Shown piece after piece: positions 1-7,119 of a DNA stretch of 14,746 nt. Where the stretch lies: positions 1-14,746 of the forward strand of contig JAFDAE010000021.1 in assembly GCA_019314005.1 (NCBI GenBank), read 5' to 3'. Origin of the DNA: Deltaproteobacteria bacterium (GTDB taxonomy: Bacteria; Desulfobacterota; Desulfobacteria; C00003060; C00003106). Below the pieces are notes generated by a model, which searched no databases, had not been told where the DNA came from, and worked only from the letters and a program-made list of their open reading frames with translations. The position numbers and the translations under genes are program-made. Within the stretch, counting starts at the first letter, position 1. The number at the start of each line of letters is the position of its first letter.

Positions 1-81
1 CTTGACCACTACCCTGTCACGTACGGGCGGCCCTTCAATAATTCTTAGGACCTTGTTAAAGATACGTTTTGCCAGGTGCAT
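1..81 (-). CDS. N-terminus of an unidentified protein, cut by the window edge
   Basis: The reverse strand has an ATG at 79-81 preceded by a good Shine-Dalgarno sequence (AGGAG, about 6 bases upstream). The frame stays open for all 27 codons to the window edge. The visible peptide begins MHLAKRIFNKVLRIIEG and is basic and amphipathic, with no diagnostic motif, so I do not assign a family. It starts 19 bases after the stop of the GT4 glycosyltransferase and is almost certainly co-transcribed with it, so a role in the same polysaccharide pathway is likely but inferred. Confidence 0.6.
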   Translation of the reverse strand, partial: MHLAKRIFNKVLRIIEGPPVRDRVVVK

Positions 82-100
82 TCTATCTCCTAAGCGCTGT

Positions 101-1252
101 CTATCCTTTAAAAATTGCTGATATTTTTTCGGCCACTACATCCCACGAGAAAGCTTTGCTTGCACGGGCATAACCTGACGACCCAAGTCGTTCCGCAAAC
201 CCGGGGTCTTCGAGTAAACGCTCAAGCGCGGCAGCAACTTCTTCAAGCGATCCTCCATCAACCCTCAGGCCAGTCATACCGTCAGCGACAGCATCTCCGG
301 TGCCTCCGGCATGACCAGCCACCGCCGGTTTTCCACAAGCTGCGGCCTCCAGAAAAACCATGCCGAATCCTTCAGTGTCTCCGTTAATATTTCGGTTTGG
401 CATGGCGAAGACATCTGCCGCATTGAACCAGCGGGGCAGATCGTCAGAAGAGACGTGTCCAAGTATGTGAACGCGATCAGAAACGGCCAACTCCCGCGCG
501 AGGAAAAGCAGATAGTCTCGATCCTCACCAATGCCGACAATCGCGTATTGCGCGTTGATACCTTTATCGACCAGGAAAGGAAGGGAATGTATTACCTGAT
601 CGAAACCTTTGCGCCTGCTGAGACGCCCCACGGACAGGATTAGTTTTTGTCCCTCGGTCATGCTCAGTAACGTCCGCAAATCAGAGGCTTCCAGACCTGG
701 TCGAAATTGCTTGAGGTCAACTCCCGGCAAAATCAGAACAATGCGCTCGGGCTTTACACCCAGCTTGAGGAGTTCACGACGCGTAAAGTTACTGTTAACG
801 TTTAAGCGGTCGGCCTGACGATAGGTAAACACCATGGCCTGGAATTTGCCCGGCTGTCGCCACGTGGTGATCTCTTCACCATGTGCGTAGATTACAAGTG
901 GGAGTCCTTTGAGACGGGCCACGAGCAATCCCACCAGTCCTTCTGACAGCACGCGTCCTGCATGTACTTCGTCGAATTCGTACCGTGCGGCAAGAACTAA
1001 GGAGGTTGCCACAAGTTTCGCATAGATCGCCAGTGACTCGGGCCGTAACCACCTGTGCCGATCCAGCGATAGGCGATGGACAGTGTTTGGGTGGGTAGTG
1101 TCGAATGCAGCGGCACCCGGTTGGTCGCAAGTGACGATGTGAGTATCTTTATCTCCGATACGCCGGTAAATCTCGTCGAACGTGGTATTGGACCCGCCTT
1201 TGCGTGGCGTGAACTTTTCGGTAATGACAAGATAGCGCTTGCGGTTATTCAT
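101..1252 (-). CDS. GT4-family glycosyltransferase (GT-B fold)
   Basis: A 383-residue cytoplasmic or membrane-associated glycosyltransferase that should transfer a sugar from a nucleotide-sugar donor to a growing glycan. The N-terminal acceptor domain starts with an EKFTPRKGG segment (residues 12-20) typical of GT4. The C-terminal donor domain has the SVGRLSRRKG loop (207-216) and the EX7E signature, seen as EGFGMVFLE (E294 and E302), followed by a Gly-rich segment (314-319). Length is normal for the family. The frame opens at a GTG at 1276, but I chose the ATG at 1252: it has AAGGAG nine bases upstream and overlaps the end of the preceding GT2 gene by only 8 bases, as in translational coupling. 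Donor and acceptor cannot be read from sequence. The family call is firm; the substrate is unknown. Confidence 0.92.
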   Translation of the reverse strand: MNNRKRYLVITEKFTPRKGGSNTTFDEIYRRIGDKDTHIVTCDQPGAAAFDTTHPNTVHRLSLDRHRWLRPESLAIYAKLVATSLVLAARYEFDEVHAGRVLSEGLVGLLVARLKGLPLVIYAHGEEITTWRQPGKFQAMVFTYRQADRLNVNSNFTRRELLKLGVKPERIVLILPGVDLKQFRPGLEASDLRTLLSMTEGQKLILSVGRLSRRKGFDQVIHSLPFLVDKGINAQYAIVGIGEDRDYLLFLARELAVSDRVHILGHVSSDDLPRWFNAADVFAMPNRNINGDTEGFGMVFLEAAACGKPAVAGHAGGTGDAVADGMTGLRVDGGSLEEVAAALERLLEDPGFAERLGSSGYARASKAFSWDVVAEKISAIFKG

Positions 1253-2198
1253 GATTGTTTTCTCCTTGAAGGCCACGGGTCACTGAGAGAAGATCACGGA
1301 ACGTACTCCAACCCGGCTTAGACACAAAGGACAATAGGACGATCCGAATGGCGTTGCGCCAGGCCCCCCTCCTGAGATACACAGTAGCAAGGTCCATGCG
1401 GGCACGCTTCAGTCGCCTCTCCAGCCCGTTACGTATATATTTTGGGGCACTCGACAGCGACTTTTCAAGCGGAACGAAGGATGCAACGCTCTGTTCCTGA
1501 GCACGCAATGGATCCGAACGAGTTGCGCTATACGGATAAACACAATAGACACTCATGGGCCTGCAAATTACTCCCGCTCTATGGCTGCGCGCGCAGAGTC
1601 GAATCAGGAGATTCGCGTCCTCAGACACGCTGAACCCGATCGGGTAACCTCCCAGTTCGAGAAAGGTCTCACGCCGTAAAGTGAGAGTTGGTGTATCACC
1701 AAAGTATTCTTCGATGAATAAACCGATTTCCGGACCTTCCATGACGACTTCTAGAGCCCCACAAGCTTTTCGCAGAAGGTAAGCTCCAATGGCGGTGGTT
1801 TCCATTGATCTCCGGATCAGACTACCGTCAGGTCGGCGGTATTCCTGATCTCCTGTTAGAAAGTCCAGGTTCGGGTCCTTCTGAATCCATTCAGCATGCC
1901 AGCGAAGCCGATCGGGGTAATACCAATCGTCAGCATCAAGAAACGCCATCCATTCACCCGTTGCCAACTGTGCACCGGTATTTCGCGCCGCTGAAACGCC
2001 CGCATTCTCCTGATAGAGATATCGGATCCGGTTACCAAAGGCTACGACCTCGTCGGCCGTTGAATCAGTAGATCCATCATCGATTACGATCAATTCATGT
2101 GCAGGGTAGCTTTGGCCCAGCACAGATTGGATAGCCCGGCAGATCGTGCCGGCACCATTGAAAACAGGTATTATTACCGAAAACCTTGGCCCGGACAT
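1245..2198 (-). CDS. GT2-family glycosyltransferase (GT-A fold)
   Basis: A 317-residue inverting-type glycosyltransferase. The N-terminus reads SVIIPVFNGAGTI (7-19), followed by VIDDGSTDST (38-47), GVSAARNTG (67-75) and the metal/nucleotide-binding DXD-type motif LDADDW (87-92). This order is characteristic of the GT2 family. It has no signal peptide or C-terminal membrane helices, so it probably acts at the cytoplasmic face on a lipid-linked intermediate. The ATG at 2198 is preceded by a strong GGAGG-type ribosome site within about 10 bases. Its stop overlaps the start of the GT4 gene. It follows the sugar kinase gene after a 132-base gap in which I find no convincing gene, terminator or promoter. 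The family is certain; the linkage made is not. Confidence 0.92.
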   Translation of the reverse strand: MSGPRFSVIIPVFNGAGTICRAIQSVLGQSYPAHELIVIDDGSTDSTADEVVAFGNRIRYLYQENAGVSAARNTGAQLATGEWMAFLDADDWYYPDRLRWHAEWIQKDPNLDFLTGDQEYRRPDGSLIRRSMETTAIGAYLLRKACGALEVVMEGPEIGLFIEEYFGDTPTLTLRRETFLELGGYPIGFSVSEDANLLIRLCARSHRAGVICRPMSVYCVYPYSATRSDPLRAQEQSVASFVPLEKSLSSAPKYIRNGLERRLKRARMDLATVYLRRGAWRNAIRIVLLSFVSKPGWSTFRDLLSVTRGLQGENNHE

Positions 2199-2330
2199 TT
2201 TCCCCCTCCGAAGCGTCCACTACGCCAACCACCGGGCATAAGCACATTTGGAGACGTCCCGCTCATGCTCATCCCAACCACCACATCCTTCTTTGCAACA
2301 AGTGCTTAGATTCGCTCTTTGCATACCTTT

Positions 2331-3335
2331 TCACGCTTCCCAGCTCTGCAGCCCGTGGTGCTCGAAGGTAAACTCAACCACCTGGCCTCCTATCCGTTCC
2401 AGGGTTTCTGCAATCAGATGTTTTTTGTCAAATTCGCAGAATAAAAGAAGATATCCTCCACCCCCGGCACCGAGAACTTTCCCGCCCAGAGCTCCCATTT
2501 TACGGGCTTCTTCGTACATCTCATCGATCTTGGAGGTGGTGATGGCCGAGTCAAATCGTTTCTTCATCTCCCAACCTTGGTGCAACAGTTCCCCGAAACT
2601 TTCTATTTTACCTCTCAAAAGAACGTTTTTCAGTTCAAAGGCAAGTTCTTTGGTGGCATCAAGGGCAGCAACCACGTTTTTCTTTTTCTTTTTGTAGCTG
2701 TCAATTTGCCGTCCAACGATATTGGCAGAAAGTCGAGTCTTGCCTGTGTAACACAGCAGCAGCCGATATTCCAGTTCGTTGATGACCGACCGAGGAATAC
2801 GAAGAGGATTAACAACAACGGTGGAGCCTATGAACTCTATGAAGTTGAACCCGCCAAAAGTAGCAGCATACTGATCCTGGAGTCCACCTTTTATGGCAAG
2901 CTCGATACGCTCTATCTGATATGCCAGTTGGGCAATTTCATAGTGCACCATGGGTTTGCGTAGCCACCGCTGAAAAAGCCCGATGAGATTCGCCACTACA
3001 GTTGAAGAGGTGCCCAGGCCGGAACCAGGTGGTGCGTCAGTGTGCATAAAAAGACGGAAACCTTCCTTTGTTCCTAATGCACGGATTACTGCTTTGACCA
3101 GGTCCAACTCACCATCATAGAGCAATCTGTCATCGGTGTGATACTTGGCTACAATATCGTAATCAAGGGAGTGTACCTCAATTTCTCCATCTTCTCGTGG
3201 GATCAATGAGGCGTATGCATACTTATCTATTGTGGCATTCAGCACCGCTCCACCGCGTTCTTCAGGATACGGAGGTACGTCGGTGCCGCCTCCGGCAAAG
3301 CTGATGCGTAGCGGGGCCTTACTTCGGATAATCAT
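2331..3335 (-). CDS. hddA: GHMP sugar kinase, probable D-glycero-D-manno-heptose 7-phosphate kinase type
   Basis: A 334-residue GHMP-superfamily kinase expected to phosphorylate C1 of a sugar phosphate with ATP. It begins MIIRSKAPLRISFAGGGTD (motif 1), has the ATP-binding loop PPGSGLGTSST (102-112), and has the C-terminal motif LGGKVLGAGGGGYLLLF (283-299). This set fits the HddA branch (D-alpha-D-heptose 7-phosphate kinase) in sequence and length. Its stop-start overlap with the upstream nucleotidyltransferase (ATGA at 3332-3335), and GGAG 8 bases before its ATG, indicate coupling. The pair kinase plus NTP-transferase is the known arrangement for making activated D-glycero-alpha-D-manno-heptose. 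Related kinases act on fucose or other sugars, so the substrate is inferred. A five-lysine run (215-219) is encoded by A-rich DNA at about 2679-2695. Confidence 0.85.
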   Translation of the reverse strand: MIIRSKAPLRISFAGGGTDVPPYPEERGGAVLNATIDKYAYASLIPREDGEIEVHSLDYDIVAKYHTDDRLLYDGELDLVKAVIRALGTKEGFRLFMHTDAPPGSGLGTSSTVVANLIGLFQRWLRKPMVHYEIAQLAYQIERIELAIKGGLQDQYAATFGGFNFIEFIGSTVVVNPLRIPRSVINELEYRLLLCYTGKTRLSANIVGRQIDSYKKKKKNVVAALDATKELAFELKNVLLRGKIESFGELLHQGWEMKKRFDSAITTSKIDEMYEEARKMGALGGKVLGAGGGGYLLLFCEFDKKHLIAETLERIGGQVVEFTFEHHGLQSWEA

Positions 3336-4060
3336 ATCTTTCTCTCCAGTTCGCTTTGAGATTGAAAATAGGCTTCCGGTGTTCCAATATCTATGAAATA
3401 ACCTTTAACGCAAAATCCATAGATAGGATAGTTTCTTTTGACTAATTCGGGGAAGACGTCCTGTTCCAGAGAAACGGGTTTCCCGCCCGGAATCAGTGAA
3501 AGCACGTCGGGTTCGAGGACGTAAACGCCAGCGTTGACCCATCCTGCCGGTGCTCCCGGCCCTTGCTTTTCCGTGAAATTCCTTATTTTTCCTTGGTCGT
3601 TGAGATCTACTGCGCCATAAGCACCTGTATCCGTTACGTGAGTGAGGGCCAAGGTCGCTATGGACTCCTTCCGGCGATGAAACTCTACTAATTTCTTTAA
3701 ATCGATATCGACAAAGGAATCCCCGTTCAGTGCAAGGAAGGTATCTTGCAAGAATATTTGCGCATTTTTTAAAGCACCTCCTGTGCCCAGCGGAGCGTTT
3801 TCTACAGAATATTGAAGACGCATATTCAACGAAGCGCCGTCTCCTAAAACAGCATGGATATCCTGCCATCGGTAACCCACACATAGAACTACTTCATGGA
3901 TACCTTGTTTTCGGAGCCATTCCAGCAAGTACACCAGAAATGGTTTTCCTCCGACTACTGCCATAGGTTTGGGGCTATCCGACACTACCGAACGTAGACG
4001 GGCGCCCAATCCTCCTGCTAAAATGGCTGCTTTTAGTTTCACACTGGGTCTATTAACCAA
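3332..4060 (-). CDS. hddC: Sugar-1-phosphate nucleotidyltransferase, probable heptose-1-phosphate guanylyltransferase type
   Basis: A 242-residue nucleotidyltransferase expected to join a sugar 1-phosphate to an NTP, giving a nucleotide sugar. Visible motifs are the signature loop LAGGLGARLR (14-23) with the downstream KP at 31-32, LGTGGALKNA (91-100), the metal-binding NGDSFVDID (112-120), GWVNAGVYVL (173-182) and FIDIGTPEAY (222-231). The short C-terminus lacks the left-handed beta-helix seen in acetyltransferase fusions such as GlmU, matching HddC/RmlA-like short forms. The TTG start at 4060 has GGAG nine bases upstream; a GTG six codons downstream (MKLKAAILAGG) is the alternative. Its coupling to the GHMP kinase supports the heptose assignment, but GmhA and GmhB equivalents are not in this window, and the nucleotide base (GDP or other) is not readable. 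Confidence 0.82.
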   Translation of the reverse strand: MVNRPSVKLKAAILAGGLGARLRSVVSDSPKPMAVVGGKPFLVYLLEWLRKQGIHEVVLCVGYRWQDIHAVLGDGASLNMRLQYSVENAPLGTGGALKNAQIFLQDTFLALNGDSFVDIDLKKLVEFHRRKESIATLALTHVTDTGAYGAVDLNDQGKIRNFTEKQGPGAPAGWVNAGVYVLEPDVLSLIPGGKPVSLEQDVFPELVKRNYPIYGFCVKGYFIDIGTPEAYFQSQSELERKI

Positions 4061-4097
4061 TTATCTTTTCTCCGAGAGAGGGTAGGGCAGAAATGTA

Positions 4098-4142
4098 AGG
4101 AACACCAGATGCCAGTTCCTAACGTGTTATCGAGATAACGCG
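4098..4142. repeat. Two adjacent inverted repeats at a gene boundary
   Basis: AGGAAC (4098-4103) pairs with GTTCCT (4115-4120). CGTGTTATC (4123-4131) pairs with GATAACGCG (4134-4142) with one mismatch, and this second repeat spans the stop codon of the deacetylase-like gene. Neither is followed by a T-run in the direction of transcription, so I do not call a terminator. They could slow transcription or protect an mRNA end. Confidence 0.3.
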
Positions 4143-5371
4143 CTTGTCTTAGGATCTGGTCTTCTGTGTTGTTTGGTCGCCAGAAACATCAGGAAAGCCG
4201 GGACAATGAGTCCCGACAGGCATGCCAATTTTCTTAGCCGGGGAACTTCGTAAAGTCGTTGCAACCACACATGGATGCGGCTTATCAGACGAGCTTCGAG
4301 CAGATTAGATTCCGCTTTTCGTAGGCCCTGTGCCAGTTCTTCGGTAGAGGTAAAATTGATGTCAGGGTATCGTGTAAGAGCTTCTGTGAAAAAGACTTCA
4401 AATTGCTCAAAAGAGCTTTCAGCGACGGCCGGGTCACCCGTAAAGTTGAAGCGATGCGTTTCAAGAAGCGTCGGCCTCCCCATTCGCGTATTCTCGGCAA
4501 CGGCATTCAGAGCTCGTTCTGCAGTATGCCCCAAGGCTGGTTCGAAGTACTGGTCTCTCACAATGTACATGGGACCGGAAAGGCTTCGCTGACCATTGTG
4601 TATGGCAGCTCCTATAGCCCGCGGTTTCCCGTCAAATGCGCGTGTTTCAGAGCGATGTCCGGGGGCAACAATCACCTCGATGCCGGCAGCGCCCCATGCC
4701 TTTTCGACGGCAGGATTCCACACAAACGTTGGCGGAACAGCCACACGCGGCAGGTAGCCAAAAGTTCTCGTAAATTCTGCCACTTCCTCTTTAGCAGCCA
4801 ACTCTATTTCTTTTGCAGGAATCGGTCTTGACGGCAAGCTCGATGCATCCGTCCATCGGCTTTGCAAATAGGAAGGCAAGTCTTCAGTGTTTGGTGGGCC
4901 ATTACACGTAATCCATTCTTTGATCTTTGAATCGATGGCCGCAGCTTTCAGTATTGCAGGTGGCCAGAAGTGTTCCATACCGTGCAGTTGTAAAGTGAAT
5001 ACACCAGATGCCACGCCACGATTCATGGCCTCTCGAATGCCGGCGAAGCGGGGACCGGAAAGGCGGAGTCGATAGTAATGCCGGAGATTGGCTTTCCGGA
5101 TGCGCTTGCTGTCAGGTACTGCCAATACAACTCCCAGCGTCATCCGCGGATGCCGGCCGCGGCAATCACGAAAGACTGAGAGCAGTTCGATTAGACGGTT
5201 CAACTGTTGAATGTGTGCTGCAGGTCCTGGTCCCCAGTCATCGCTTTCGATGATCAGCACTGGATGACAAAGAATGGGTTCCCTCCATAGGGTCATCAAG
5301 GTTTGTTTGTGGTGCCAACAAAGCAAAAACCAAATTGCGAGGAACCCCAATGATAGGCTGTCACTAATCAC
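4127..5371 (-). CDS. Membrane-anchored carbohydrate deacetylase-superfamily protein
   Basis: A 414-residue protein with an N-terminal hydrophobic helix (about residues 5-19), a central domain, and a second hydrophobic helix near the C-terminus (about 382-398). The central domain has IIESDDWG (40-47), an acidic pair like NodB motif 1, and LQLHGMEHF (128-136), which supplies an HxxxH pair (H130, H134) like NodB motif 2. VPPTFVWNP and LETHRFNF (303-310) follow. This pattern belongs to the glycoside hydrolase/deacetylase (beta/alpha) barrel superfamily, not to classical NodB proteins, so the reaction may be deacetylation or hydrolysis. The GTG start at 5371 directly follows an in-frame stop and lacks a clear ribosome site; an internal ATG at 5296 would lose the first helix. 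It lies 66 bases before the nucleotidyltransferase gene. The exact family is not recognised by me. Confidence 0.7.
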   Translation of the reverse strand: MISDSLSLGFLAIWFLLCWHHKQTLMTLWREPILCHPVLIIESDDWGPGPAAHIQQLNRLIELLSVFRDCRGRHPRMTLGVVLAVPDSKRIRKANLRHYYRLRLSGPRFAGIREAMNRGVASGVFTLQLHGMEHFWPPAILKAAAIDSKIKEWITCNGPPNTEDLPSYLQSRWTDASSLPSRPIPAKEIELAAKEEVAEFTRTFGYLPRVAVPPTFVWNPAVEKAWGAAGIEVIVAPGHRSETRAFDGKPRAIGAAIHNGQRSLSGPMYIVRDQYFEPALGHTAERALNAVAENTRMGRPTLLETHRFNFTGDPAVAESSFEQFEVFFTEALTRYPDINFTSTEELAQGLRKAESNLLEARLISRIHVWLQRLYEVPRLRKLACLSGLIVPAFLMFLATKQHRRPDPKTSALSR

Positions 5372-5518
5372 TTATCGCACAAGACAAACAAGATAACCGG
5401 TTCGTTGCTTCTATGGAGCGGTTTACTGCTTGAAAAGCTTTGGAACAGACCCTTTCCATAAAAAAAGCGCATTCAAATAGATCCTGGGTTAGAATTAAAA
5501 TGCCGTGGTTCTGTTTTC

Positions 5519-6391
5519 TCAATTTGAACCATTTTTATTGCTTATATGTTCTTTACCCTGATCAAAAAAATCAGAAGGTATTTGCCAATCCGGAGGAACT
5601 TGAGCCATATAATCAATATCCTTGGGAAGACTTACTTTATCTTTGACTCCATACCTCTCACCTATAAATCTTCTCTCTATTTTTTTAAATGGCAAAACAT
5701 GTTCAGCAGCGATATTGCAACTAAAAAAGAACTCATCACCCTTACTATAAAAATCCTCTAACGCAGCAAAAGAGTCTTTGCAGATAATTTGTATACAAGT
5801 TTCTGGGAAATCATAATAATTTGACCAGAGAACAGTCCAGCCTCTGTTAATTTTTTTGATATATTTTGCTAATCTCAAGCTGCAAACATAAGCGTCAGAT
5901 TCTATATGAATTATTTTGTCAAAAGAATATTTTTGAGCTATTTTAACAGCAAAAGTAAAACTTCTCCACCATCCCGGATAAGTAGTCATTGATATTCTGC
6001 CAAAGCGTTCGGGAAATTTGACAATATTTAAATCACTTTTTAGGGTATCGGGCAGAGGTTTCTCCGCATCAATTATTCTTAATCTTGAATCAAAATTTAT
6101 ATTCTCACTACCATCGTTAATGAGAAAAATATAATCCGCACCAAAATACTCTTTGCTGGGGAAGAAATAATTAATCCATTTATTATACCTTGCAGGGTCA
6201 TTAATATAAGAAGTACAGAATATAAATGTTTTGAGTTTATCTGAACTTTTAAAAGGCATTATATTAATATAAGATTTACTTTTCAGCTTGCTTTTCATGC
6301 ATTTGATCCATCTCTCACACCGCCAGGGCAGTCTCCTTTCTAACAGAAGATTTTTTAGCTTTTTGAACATTGTATGGTTTATGAAGAACAT
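5519..6391 (-). CDS. AT-rich ORF, possible glycosyltransferase-like protein, probably transferred
   Basis: A protein of about 290 residues with base use clearly unlike its neighbours: many AAA, ATA, TTT and AAT codons and visibly AT-rich DNA. Residues about 55-95 read like the first strands of a GT-A fold (TFIFCTSYIND, then FLINDGSE). HIESDAY (162-168) sits where a DXD-type site would be expected, and YPGWWRSF (138-145) looks like a conserved patch. I infer a GT-A-type or capsule-modifying enzyme but do not recognise the family. It has no signal peptide or membrane helix. The start is uncertain: ATG at 6391 or 6370, with no strong ribosome site, or a TTG at 6430 that would run into the GT2 remnant. 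The ORF begins almost exactly where the GT2 remnant homology stops, which suggests it arrived with the event that broke that gene. Confidence 0.6.
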   Translation of the reverse strand: MFFINHTMFKKLKNLLLERRLPWRCERWIKCMKSKLKSKSYINIMPFKSSDKLKTFIFCTSYINDPARYNKWINYFFPSKEYFGADYIFLINDGSENINFDSRLRIIDAEKPLPDTLKSDLNIVKFPERFGRISMTTYPGWWRSFTFAVKIAQKYSFDKIIHIESDAYVCSLRLAKYIKKINRGWTVLWSNYYDFPETCIQIICKDSFAALEDFYSKGDEFFFSCNIAAEHVLPFKKIERRFIGERYGVKDKVSLPKDIDYMAQVPPDWQIPSDFFDQGKEHISNKNGSN

Positions 6392-6393
6392 TT

Positions 6394-6540
6394 TTATTCT
6401 ACTTTGCCAAATGAAGGAAAGGAAGCACAATCTAAATGCCCAACTCTCTGTTGCTGGGCCAAACAGCTAATGCACCGCGGGAGGTTGTGACCACGATTAT
6501 AAGTACGGATGATTACGCTGAATGCCATGTTTTTTTCCAT
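6394..6540 (-). pseudogene. N-terminal remnant of a GT2 glycosyltransferase (copy A)
   Basis: A 48-codon ORF begins MEKNMAFSVIIRTYNRG. It continues with LPRCISCLAQQQ, a standard first beta-alpha unit of a GT2 enzyme, then loses family resemblance at about 6428 and stops. The nucleotide-binding DXD half and all later parts are absent. Its ATG overlaps the stop of the deacetylase remnant (TAATG), which preserves the original gene order and coupling. The equivalent start in copy B near 11622 reads MEVSVIISIYNRSYNLPEC. The break coincides with the beginning of the AT-rich ORF. It cannot make a working enzyme. Confidence 0.8.
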
Positions 6541-6710
6541 TAGGAGATACGAGCTCGTATCCTGCTCCAGTAATATTTCAAAGGATATAATAAGCTGGCG
6601 TCGTTCATGCCAAACGTGAGCTTCTGATTTTGCTTCCACAGGGCATCTGTTCCGTATACTTCGATGCGACGGAGGATATAAGGCAGGGTAACCGCATTTG
6701 GATTTTTTGG
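6540..6710 (-). pseudogene. C-terminal remnant of a polysaccharide deacetylase (copy A)
   Basis: The frame ending at 6540 encodes YILRRIEVYGTDALWK and then LTFGMNDASLLYPLKYYW. The intact deacetylase at 11637-12407 ends with YVLRRIEVYGTDILWK and IIFGTNEASVAFPLKYYW, so the two tails are clearly homologous over about 50 residues. Nothing upstream encodes the NodB catalytic domain: the match fades near 6710 into an AT-rich stretch with no gene (about 6711-6782). This is therefore a 3' fragment left by a deletion or recombination. Protein divergence is substantial and the DNA is only loosely similar, so this is an old paralogue or an independently acquired copy, not a fresh duplication. Confidence 0.82.
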
Positions 6711-6782
6711 ATCGAGCCAGACTGAAATAAAAATATGCCAAGAAATCAAATAGTTATAACATGCTGAAATAATTAAATAAAT

Positions 6783-7094
6783 CTAGACATTTGCCTTTTG
6801 ACTCGCTTCCTCGGCCTTCAAACCATGTGTCTCCCAGTTTCTTTCCGATAAGGAATGCAAGGTCGCCCAGAAATCATGGGTCTCCCGGTAGAGGGAGCCT
6901 AATTCCTCTGCTTCCGAATGTGTACAGTAAACCAACGTGGTTCCAGCACGGCTACAACCTACTATAAATACGGGCCTGCAAGCTCGAGGACGACGCATAT
7001 CCCACCAGGCTCCCCGTATGCTTCGCACCGCCCTGTGGGCATGGTAGCGTGAGGTCTTGTCAACTTTTGTCCAGAATTTGGCTACCGATGACAT
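6783..7094 (-). pseudogene. 5' fragment of a sulfotransferase gene
   Basis: A 103-codon ORF starts at an ATG with AGAGG ten bases upstream, 25 bases after the lyase-like gene ends. A basic leader is followed by RPVFIVGCSRAGTTLVY, the 5'-PSB loop that binds PAPS phosphate in sulfotransferases, and then ELGSLYRETHDFWATLH, typical of bacterial polysaccharide or lipid sulfotransferases. Such proteins usually have roughly 300 residues. Here the frame ends soon after GLKAEEAS, so the 3'-phosphate-binding motif and the rest of the substrate domain are missing. An ATG at 7118 would add eight codons. Either it is a decayed gene or a fragment without activity. It implies that the ancestral cluster made a sulfated glycan. 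Confidence 0.75.
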
Positions 7095-7119
7095 GCTATG
7101 CGATCCTCTTCTTTTCATT

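Noticed and set aside
1274..1276. GTG start giving an eight-residue longer GT4 protein
   Set aside because: The ATG at 1252 has AAGGAG at ideal distance; the longer form would begin upstream of that ribosome site.
2199..2330. Short reverse-strand ORFs between the GT2 and kinase genes (about 33 codons each)
   Set aside because: No ribosome site, no family resemblance, and the one with several methionines is out of frame with the GT2 gene, whose own ATG has a strong ribosome site.
4098..4142. Intrinsic terminator between the deacetylase-like and nucleotidyltransferase genes
   Set aside because: Inverted repeats exist but no T-run follows in the direction of transcription, and the second loop is very tight.
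6394..6741. A single 115-residue protein starting at 6741
   Set aside because: Only its last 48 codons, from the ATG at 6540, look like a protein (GT2). The upstream part is the deacetylase remnant read in the wrong frame.
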